This document shows, one piece after another, positions 1 to 4,540 of a stretch of 7,680 bases of DNA (the first letter of the stretch is position 1; each line of letters opens with the position of its first letter). The stretch lies in assembly GCA_050742535.1 (NCBI GenBank), contig JBOGIQ010000296.1:1-7680 (forward strand), in the 5' to 3' direction. The notes beneath the pieces are model-generated. The model was not told where the DNA came from, made no database searches, and saw only the letters and a list, made by a program, of their open reading frames with translations. A program made the translations under genes and the position numbers. The stretch comes from Gp6-AA40 sp050742535. Its GTDB lineage: Bacteria; Acidobacteriota; Vicinamibacteria; Vicinamibacterales; UBA2999.

Positions 1-525
1 GCGCAGGCCGACGAGGCCAGGCGGCTGGCCGAACAGCGCGAGCGTGAAGCGTCTGCGGCACGCCTGGCCCGCGAGCAGGCGGAAAAGGATCGCGACGCTG
101 TCCGCGAGCAGCTGCGGCAGCAGCTGAACGTGATTCTCGAGACGCGCGAGACCGCGCGCGGCCTCATCATCAACCTGTCCGACGTGCTGTTCGACGTGGA
201 CAAGTCGACGCTCAAGCCGGGCGCACGGGAGAAGCTCGCGCGGATCGCCGGCATCCTCGCGTCACACCCCGATCTGAGGATCGAGATCGAGGGCCATGCC
301 GACAGCACCGGTTCCACGGAGTACAACCAGGGACTGTCCGAGCGGCGTGCCCAGTCGGTGCGGCAGTACTTCAATCAGCAGGGCGTCACCACGCCGATCG
401 TGGCGGCCGTCGGATTCGGCGAAACGCGGCCCGTCGCCACCAACGGGACCGCAGCGGGACGCCAGCAGAACCGCCGGGTGGAAATCATCGTGTCGGGTGA
501 GTCGATCGGGCGGACGCAGCAGTAG
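1..525 (+). CDS. OmpA-family protein with coiled-coil N-terminal part (C-terminal 174 residues; 5' end outside window)
   Basis: The reading frame is open from base 1, so this is the C-terminal part of a longer gene; the GTG at 130 is internal. Window residues 1-45 are charged and rich in Ala, Glu, Arg and Gln, as in a long coiled coil. Residues about 56-166 form an OmpA C-terminal domain, which binds peptidoglycan non-covalently. The core motif GHADSTGSTEYNQGLSERRA starts at residue 98. D101 and R116 match the Asp/Arg pair that contacts diaminopimelate in Acinetobacter OmpA, and NRRVE at 157-161 closes the domain. The layout resembles proteins described as DUF4398 plus OmpA-like, usually lipoproteins or outer-membrane anchors; the missing N-terminus would decide this. 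Such proteins tether the outer membrane to the cell wall. The gene ends at TAG directly against a tandem repeat and converges on the next gene. The domain is certain, the exact family less so. Confidence 0.93.
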   Translation, partial: AQADEARRLAEQREREASAARLAREQAEKDRDAVREQLRQQLNVILETRETARGLIINLSDVLFDVDKSTLKPGAREKLARIAGILASHPDLRIEIEGHADSTGSTEYNQGLSERRAQSVRQYFNQQGVTTPIVAAVGFGETRPVATNGTAAGRQQNRRVEIIVSGESIGRTQQ

Positions 526-566
526 GGATCGGGGATCAGGGATCGGGGATCGGGGATCGGGGATGG
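525..566. repeat. Heptanucleotide tandem repeat, six units of GGGATCG type
   Basis: Six contiguous 7-nt units start on the last base of the OmpA stop codon: GGGATCG at 525, GGGATCA at 532, GGGATCG at 539, 546 and 553, and GGGATGG at 560. The plus strand therefore carries seven runs of 3-4 G separated by 2-4 nt, a textbook G-quadruplex-capable pattern. Units in the opposite orientation follow at 572-585 (GGTCCCT, GATCCCC). The same heptamer recurs at 3367-3394. Units and positions are read directly; any function is inference. Confidence 0.9.
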
Positions 567-586
567 GACTAGGTCCCTGATCCCCG
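530..586. terminator. Inverted repeat between convergent genes, possible bidirectional terminator
   Basis: Bases 530-542 (CGGGGATCAGGGA) are the exact reverse complement of 574-586 (TCCCTGATCCCCG), a 13-bp stem with a 31-nt loop formed by the rest of the tandem repeat. A second, smaller hairpin is possible: 586-592 can pair with 605-611 with one G-U wobble and a 12-nt loop. The site lies between the OmpA stop (525) and the convergent minus-strand stop (615), where a shared terminator is expected. There is no U-tract on either side, so classical intrinsic termination is not shown; the pairing may simply follow from repeat units in both orientations. Confidence 0.4.
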
Positions 587-614
587 GGCTCGTTCCTGAT
601 CCTGCGGGCCCGAA

Positions 615-923
615 TCAGCCCAGGCGACCGAGGGCCTCGCCTCGCGATTCGGTTGCGATCCAGACCAGGCCGCAGGCGGCGGTCAGCACGATCAGCGACA
701 CAACCGCCGAAGGGGAGACCAGCGACAACATCGACAAGCCGGTATTACCGGCAAGCGCACCGACGAGCGCGGTCGCCAGGCCGACCGCGCCAGCCAGGAT
801 CGCGCGACGTCGTTGACGATGCCGGCGCACACGCCGCTGGATGACGTGAGTGAACCCGCCATCGGGAATCGTCGAATCCGCGAGCTGGCGCGTGAGAAAA
901 GCGTCGAGCTCCCTGTCGTCCAT
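615..923 (-). CDS. Small two-helix membrane protein, probable ECF sigma partner (anti-sigma-like)
   Basis: A 102-residue protein, last gene of the minus-strand cluster. Residues 1-40 are hydrophilic and end in a strongly basic stretch (QRRVRRHRQRRR, about 29-40), followed by two hydrophobic segments at about 41-59 and 72-90 and a short polar tail. This predicts a cytoplasmic N-terminus anchored by a helical hairpin. Small membrane proteins directly downstream of ECF sigma genes often restrain the sigma factor. The zinc anti-sigma motif (HxxxCxxC) is absent and the only cysteine is C84, inside the second helix, so a ZAS-type anti-sigma is excluded. The N-terminal style (DRELDAFLTRQLAD..IPDGGF) recalls short sigma-associated proteins such as DUF5056-like ones, but I cannot confirm that. 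Start chosen at the ATG (923-921) because GGAGGAG sits 7 nt upstream; the TTG one codon earlier is less likely. The anti-sigma role is inferred from context. Confidence 0.75.
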   Translation of the reverse strand: MDDRELDAFLTRQLADSTIPDGGFTHVIQRRVRRHRQRRRAILAGAVGLATALVGALAGNTGLSMLSLVSPSAVVSLIVLTAACGLVWIATESRGEALGRLG

Positions 924-937
924 CAATCGACTCCTCC
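921..937 (-). promoter_or_regulatory. TGATG stop/start overlap with strong ribosome binding site
   Basis: On the minus strand the sigma factor stop TGA (925-923) shares its A with the ATG (923-921) of the small membrane protein. GGAGGAG (complement of 931-937) lies 7 nt upstream, inside the sigma reading frame. This arrangement implies translational coupling and so a fixed ratio of the two products, as expected for a sigma factor and its partner. Confidence 0.8.
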
Positions 938-1483
938 GGTCTCTGGAGAGTACGCCGCCTGCAGTTTCATCCGTGCACGACGAATCAACGACTTCACGGT
1001 GCCGACCGGCACACCCAGCGCCTCGGCAATTTCCGGATGCGTCAGCTCGTGACGGTAGTGCATCACGACGGCCGCACGCTCCTCCGGTCGAAGGCTGGTC
1101 ATCAGTTGGTCGAATGTCATCCGGTCAGCCACGGGATCTCCCGAGCCGGCGGTTACTTCGAACTCCTCGTGCAAAGGCACATACGACATCCGGCGCGCGC
1201 GCCGCTCGTCGCTGACGAACAGCTGGTAGGCGATGCCAAACAGCCAGCTCAGAAAGCGTCCCCGTCCCTGATAGGTGCGAATATGTCGGTACGCGCGCCA
1301 GAAAGTCTCCTGGGCCAGATCGTCCGCCCGACTCGAGTCGTTGCCGGTCAGGCGCCGCAGAAACTGGCGGACGGCCGACTGATGCCGCTCGACGAGCGCG
1401 GCAAACGCCTGGTGATCATCGTGAACCACGACGCGGCTGATACACGCTGCGTCCCCGCGGTCGTGATCAGCGGAAGCGGCCAT
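923..1483 (-). CDS. ECF-type RNA polymerase sigma factor (sigma-70 family, RpoE-like)
   Basis: A 186-residue protein of normal ECF length. Sigma region 2 spans about residues 26-96: AFAALVERHQ at 26-35, then the core-binding and -10-recognition helices around DDLAQETFWRAYRHI (54-68) and RFLSWLFGIAYQLF (76-89). Region 4 spans about 123-176, with the helix-turn-helix around THPEIAEALGVPVGTVKSLI (148-167) that reads the -35 element. No region 1.1 or 3 is present, as usual for ECF factors. It would direct core polymerase to a small regulon, commonly including its own promoter. The ATG lies 17 nt inside the upstream membrane-protein gene and has no obvious strong Shine-Dalgarno, which suggests translation by coupling; a GTG near residue 19 is an alternative start. 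The downstream membrane protein overlaps its stop. The family is certain; the ECF subgroup and inducing signal are unknown. Confidence 0.95.
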   Translation of the reverse strand: MAASADHDRGDAACISRVVVHDDHQAFAALVERHQSAVRQFLRRLTGNDSSRADDLAQETFWRAYRHIRTYQGRGRFLSWLFGIAYQLFVSDERRARRMSYVPLHEEFEVTAGSGDPVADRMTFDQLMTSLRPEERAAVVMHYRHELTHPEIAEALGVPVGTVKSLIRRARMKLQAAYSPETGGVD

Positions 1484-1802
1484 CCAGGATGCTGAACAGG
1501 ATCAGGACGATTCCGAACGTGATCGGAATGATGCCCAGCGTCCATCCCTCGCCTCCGATATTGAAGGTAAAGCCGGAGTAGGCAATCCCGACGGCAATCA
1601 GCAGGATGCCGCGCCGCAGGTCGCGGCGTCCGCGGTCTGCGATCCCGGCCGAGCGGAGGAGTTCCTCTCCAGCGAGTCCTCGATCGATCAGCTTCTGAAA
1701 CGAGCGCTCCTGCTCGATTCGCAGCCGCCCAAACATGTAGATCGTGACCGAGAGCGTCATCGCCAGCCCGATGACGCCAGCCACGGCTATCGACTGGTCC
1801 AT
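1467..1802 (-). CDS. Small three-helix membrane protein, DUF6249-like
   Basis: A 111-residue protein with hydrophobic segments at about 5-25, 65-81 and 86-106. Between the first two is a charged stretch (RLRIEQERSFQKLIDRGL at 26-43 and a basic DRGRRDLRRG at 56-65) that probably sits in the cytoplasm. The pattern of one N-terminal helix, a 'lidRG' amphipathic segment, then DLRRGILLIAVGIA and a final helical pair matches my recollection of DUF6249 proteins, which lack an assigned function and often lie beside ECF sigma genes. Its last 17 nt overlap the sigma gene and it follows the hydrolase by 18 nt, so it is placed for co-translation with both. AGGGA lies 9 nt upstream of the ATG and AGGTG closer in. 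A sensory or sigma-modulating role is possible from context only. Confidence 0.8.
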   Translation of the reverse strand: MDQSIAVAGVIGLAMTLSVTIYMFGRLRIEQERSFQKLIDRGLAGEELLRSAGIADRGRRDLRRGILLIAVGIAYSGFTFNIGGEGWTLGIIPITFGIVLILFSILDGRFR

Positions 1803-1811
1803 GTCACCTGT

Positions 1812-1820
1812 TCCCTGATC
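1812..1820. repeat. Isolated copy of the heptamer-repeat motif in the hydrolase/membrane-protein gap
   Basis: The 18-nt gap between the hydrolase stop and the next start contains TCCCTGATC, the same word found in the arrays at 574-582 and 3370-3378. On the coding (minus) strand it reads GATCAGGGA and supplies the AGGGA ribosome-binding match of the downstream gene, so it may be ordinary initiation sequence rather than a degenerate repeat. Confidence 0.35.
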
Positions 1821-3281
1821 TCACTTCGCGGCCGGAGTGAATCGAATCGCCGGCGTATCGTCTACCGACGCTGGAAACGTCGCCTGCCGACCGCTCAGAA
1901 ACGCTCTCATGGTGTCGTACATCGGTGGCCACCGCGCGTACAGGTTGTACAGCGCGCCATGATTGCCCCCGATAACCTCCAGCAACTGCGAATTCGGGAG
2001 CGCCGCCGCGGCGACGCGGGCGTTTTCGATCGGAGTTGAGGTGTCCCACGTGCCGTGGACGATGAGTGTTGGAGCGCTGGAGACAACGTTCGCTCGAAAC
2101 GACTCGCCAAGGTTTTCGGATGGCCACAGCGGGCACACCGCTTCGTATTCCAGACTCTGGTCACCCAGCAGCGAACGTGCCGGATCCTTCCGGACCGCTT
2201 CCAGTCGTCGGCTGCTGATCCCGCTTGCGCAGTCCATCGAAAAATGGACCGGGTCCGGCAGCTGGAGATTCTGCAATCCCGCGACGGTCTGTGCCGCGGC
2301 GGTGAAGTCGCCGCGATCCATCGCCAGAATCATCTCCGGCCAGGCGTTCGCGGGATTCCGGCGGTCGGCGCCGCGACGGGCGATGGCGCGAACGAGATCA
2401 GCGGTAATCGTGACGGTGCGTTCCGTGTTTCCTTGCCCCGCGGAAACCTGCTGCGGGGTTGCTTCGAGCTGCTTGACGACGCGCTCGAGCGTTTTGAGCA
2501 GGCCGCCGGCCGGGATCCGCCCGGCGAACGCCGCGGATTGTTCGGCGGCTGCGGCGATGCGGCCGAGAGTAGCCAGCGTGGCGGAAGGACGGTCCCACGT
2601 GTCATCCGGACCTTCGACGCCAAAGATCACCACGCGATCGACGGCGTCGGGGTACTGACGCATGAATTGCAGCGCCAGATGGGACCCGTAACTGCCGCCG
2701 ATGAGTGTGATCTTCCGGTAGCCGAGCGCCAGCCGCAGGTCGTTGACGTCCGCAGCGTTCTCGACCGTGTTGTATGCGGCAAGATCGACGCCCGCTTTTA
2801 TCCAGCGGTCGCGACAGGTGATCGCAAGGTCGCGCAACACCTCAGCAACCCGAGCCGCGCTGAAGGGCCGGTCCGACGGAAACGGCTTTCGATCCGGGCA
2901 CGTCATCTCCGGGCGGGAGCGTCCGCCTCCACGCTGATCGAAGGCAACGACGTCGGCGATGGTGCGGTAGAACGTCACCTCCCGGGCCATGTTGTCTTCG
3001 GGAAACTGTTCGAGCCACGACGAACCTGGGCCGCCGTGAAGGAGGAAGATCGGTGAGGCCGGCCGGGCGGCCTCCGAGCGCAAACGGTAGTAGGGGATTG
3101 TGAGTTCGCGGGCAGAGGGACGGCGGCGGCTTTCAGGAACCCGTAGTTCCCCGGCCTCGACGATCACTGATGATCCGTTCTTCAGCAGCACCGTCTTCGG
3201 TTCCGACGTGATGCCCGGCTCCCGGGCGATGGCCGGGCTTGCCAGCGTCGCTACGACAAGGGTGAACATGGTGATCCGCAT
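1821..3281 (-). CDS. Secreted alpha/beta-hydrolase peptidase, S33 (tripeptidyl/prolyl aminopeptidase-like)
   Basis: A 486-residue exported enzyme expected to release N-terminal amino acids or short peptides outside the cytoplasm. Residues 1-19 are a Sec signal peptide ending ASPAIA. The oxyanion motif HGGPGSS (82-88) and FDQRGGGRS (114-122) are typical of prolyl iminopeptidase and TAP-like S33 enzymes. The nucleophile elbow is GGSYG (195-199, Ser197); Asp413 in HGTWDTSTP and His441 in GGNHG complete the triad. Residues about 225-345 form the variable cap. Cysteines at 128, 156, 351 and 383 could form disulfides, consistent with export. The C-terminal part with MDCASG (349-354) and CPLWP (383-387) resembles the TAP-like C-terminal region. 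Length fits the family. ATG chosen because GGAGGA lies 5 nt upstream; M5 is the alternative. It is first in the minus-strand cluster, 18 nt before the ECF-cassette membrane gene. The fold and triad are secure; the exact substrate is not. Confidence 0.92.
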   Translation of the reverse strand: MRITMFTLVVATLASPAIAREPGITSEPKTVLLKNGSSVIVEAGELRVPESRRRPSARELTIPYYRLRSEAARPASPIFLLHGGPGSSWLEQFPEDNMAREVTFYRTIADVVAFDQRGGGRSRPEMTCPDRKPFPSDRPFSAARVAEVLRDLAITCRDRWIKAGVDLAAYNTVENAADVNDLRLALGYRKITLIGGSYGSHLALQFMRQYPDAVDRVVIFGVEGPDDTWDRPSATLATLGRIAAAAEQSAAFAGRIPAGGLLKTLERVVKQLEATPQQVSAGQGNTERTVTITADLVRAIARRGADRRNPANAWPEMILAMDRGDFTAAAQTVAGLQNLQLPDPVHFSMDCASGISSRRLEAVRKDPARSLLGDQSLEYEAVCPLWPSENLGESFRANVVSSAPTLIVHGTWDTSTPIENARVAAAALPNSQLLEVIGGNHGALYNLYARWPPMYDTMRAFLSGRQATFPASVDDTPAIRFTPAAK

Positions 3282-3424
3282 CGCCGTCCTCCGTTGAGCC
3301 CGGTTATGGGCTCCACTAGAAGGAACGCAAACGGCCGTCGCGCGGATTCACCCGAGCCCAGGTTTCGATCCCTGATCCCTGATCCCTGCTCCCGGGCGTA
3401 TCATTAGGCCGCTCGGAGCAGGCC
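3282..3424. other. Divergent intergenic region
   Basis: This 143-nt gap separates the divergently transcribed hydrolase and the secreted protein of unknown function and should hold both promoters. It contains the Shine-Dalgarno of the hydrolase (complement of 3287-3292), a heptamer array (3367-3394) and a GGAG (3415-3418) six nt before the plus-strand start. TATCAT at 3399-3404 could be a -10 element for the plus-strand cluster, but I see no convincing -35 partner. GGAAC at 3322-3326 resembles an ECF -35 word but has no -10 at the right distance. Confidence 0.6.
3367..3394. repeat. Heptanucleotide tandem repeat, GATCCCT x3 plus a variant unit
   Basis: Units GATCCCT at 3367, 3374 and 3381 are followed by GCTCCCG at 3388, giving exact 7-nt spacing. 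The reverse complement of GATCCCT is a rotation of GGGATCA, one of the units in the 525-566 array, so both loci carry one repeat family in opposite orientation. Here it lies about 30 nt upstream of a start codon, not behind a stop, which argues against a terminator role for the family as a whole. Confidence 0.85.
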
Positions 3425-4489
3425 ATGAAAACGTCCACAAAGACACTTTCCGCCGCCCTCTTCTTCGCTCTTCTTTTCGCGGGCGCCGTTGCCGCCCAGG
3501 CTCCCCAAACCGCCGCACCGCCGCCGATGCCGCAGCCGGCGCCGGGGTTCGTCACGCCGAAAACGCCGTGGGGCGATCCGGACCTGCAGGGGTTCTGGCC
3601 GGGCGTCGACATGGTCGGAGTGCCGATGCAGCGGCCGGCGCGGTTCGGGATGCGCAATGTCCTGACCGACGAAGAGTTCGCGCAGCGCACCAAGGACATC
3701 AAGACCGAGGAGGATTCGCTCCTCGCCGAGATCGACGTCTTCACGGCCGAGATCAACCCGAACTGCGCCATCCGGTGCCCGACATCGCCGCAGCCTCACT
3801 GGCAGGAGACGGGGAAGCCTTCACGGCAGGCCTCGCTGATCGTCGATCCTCCGGATGGCCGCCAGCCGCCGCTGTCCGCGGAAGGGCAGAAGCGTCAGAC
3901 AGAGCAGCAGGCCGAGCAGCGTGCACGGCGCGAACGGCTGCAGGGACGGGAAGCCGACAGCTATACCGACCGCAGCCTCTACGACCGCTGCGTCACGCGC
4001 GGACCGATGGGGTCGCTGCTGCCCACCATCTATAACAACGGCAACGAAATCGTGCAGGGCCCCGGCTACGTGGTGATCCGCCACGAGATGATTCACGAGG
4101 CTCGAGTCGTGCCGCTCGACGGCCGTCCGCATGCCGGGCCGGCGATCAAGTCCTACATGGGCGATGCGCGCGGCTGGTGGGAGGGCAATACGCTCGTCGT
4201 CGAAACCACGAACCTGAATGGGCGGACCGGGATCGGCGGCAACGGCGGAGGCCGGACGAGCGAGCGCCTCAAGCTGACGGAGCGCTTCCGGCTCGTGGAC
4301 AAGGACACGCTGCTCTATCAGGTGACGATTGACGATCCCGGCACGTGGACGCGGCCATGGACCCTGCAGTTCCCGTGGAAGCGCGAGCCGGTCTACGGGA
4401 TGTTCGAATACGCGTGCCACGAGGGGAACTACGCGATGCGCAACATCCTGAGTATTTCGCGCGCAGCCGAGAAAGCCGGGAATAAGTAG
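3425..4489 (+). CDS. Secreted protein of unknown function, 'TPWGDPDLQGFW' family
   Basis: A 354-residue exported protein. Residues 1-26 are a Sec signal peptide (cleavage near VAA/AQA at 22-26), followed by a Pro/Ala-rich linker to about 42. The mature protein has the blocks of a family seen in many paralogous copies in Acidobacteriota: TPWGDPDLQGFW (47-58), IVDPPDG (139-145), a charged Gln/Arg/Glu helix (153-176), YNNGNEIVQGPGYVVI (203-218), EMIHEARVVPLDGRPH (221-236), GDARGWWEGNTLVVETTN (246-263), TWTRPW (307-312) and HEGNYAMRN (332-340). These are my recollection of the family, which has no established activity. Conserved His, Glu and Asp residues hint at metal or ligand binding but no known catalytic signature is visible. 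Cysteines at 114, 118, 189 and 331 could pair. GGAG lies 6 nt upstream of the ATG. It heads the plus-strand cluster, 51 nt before the carboxylesterase. Confidence 0.88.
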   Translation: MKTSTKTLSAALFFALLFAGAVAAQAPQTAAPPPMPQPAPGFVTPKTPWGDPDLQGFWPGVDMVGVPMQRPARFGMRNVLTDEEFAQRTKDIKTEEDSLLAEIDVFTAEINPNCAIRCPTSPQPHWQETGKPSRQASLIVDPPDGRQPPLSAEGQKRQTEQQAEQRARRERLQGREADSYTDRSLYDRCVTRGPMGSLLPTIYNNGNEIVQGPGYVVIRHEMIHEARVVPLDGRPHAGPAIKSYMGDARGWWEGNTLVVETTNLNGRTGIGGNGGGRTSERLKLTERFRLVDKDTLLYQVTIDDPGTWTRPWTLQFPWKREPVYGMFEYACHEGNYAMRNILSISRAAEKAGNK

Positions 4490-4503
4490 CGTGGGTTCCG
4501 CCG

Positions 4504-4527
4504 TTTTGCATTTTGAATTTCGCATTT
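4504..4527. repeat. AT-rich heptanucleotide repeat, TTTTGCA type
   Basis: The 51-nt gap between the secreted protein and the esterase holds TTTTGCA (4504), TTTTGAA (4511), TTTCGCA (4518) and a partial TTT, again at a 7-nt step. It stands out as a pure AT-rich patch in GC-rich surroundings. It ends 4 nt before the GAGG ribosome binding site (4532-4535) of the esterase, so it may influence messenger stability or initiation, or simply be an intergenic repeat. Confidence 0.7.
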
Positions 4528-4540
4528 CAGTGAGGCATTC

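Noticed and set aside
525..566. Possible CRISPR-like array
   Set aside because: Units are 7 nt and directly adjacent with no spacers; no cas gene is present.
924..926. TTG as start of the small membrane protein
   Set aside because: The next codon is ATG, which has GGAGGAG at 7 nt and the classic TGATG overlap with the sigma stop.
2055..3056. Plus-strand open frame (333 codons) antisense to the S33 hydrolase
   Set aside because: The hydrolase on the minus strand has a signal peptide, full catalytic triad and ribosome binding site; the plus-strand frame shows none and looks like a GC-driven shadow.
3322..3326. GGAAC as an ECF sigma -35 element in the divergent region
   Set aside because: No CGTC-like -10 lies about 16-17 nt downstream; the CGTC that follows is only 9 nt away.
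3821..4525. Minus-strand open frame (234 codons) antisense to the secreted protein of unknown function
   Set aside because: Composition is typical of antisense translation and the plus-strand gene has clear conserved blocks and a signal peptide.
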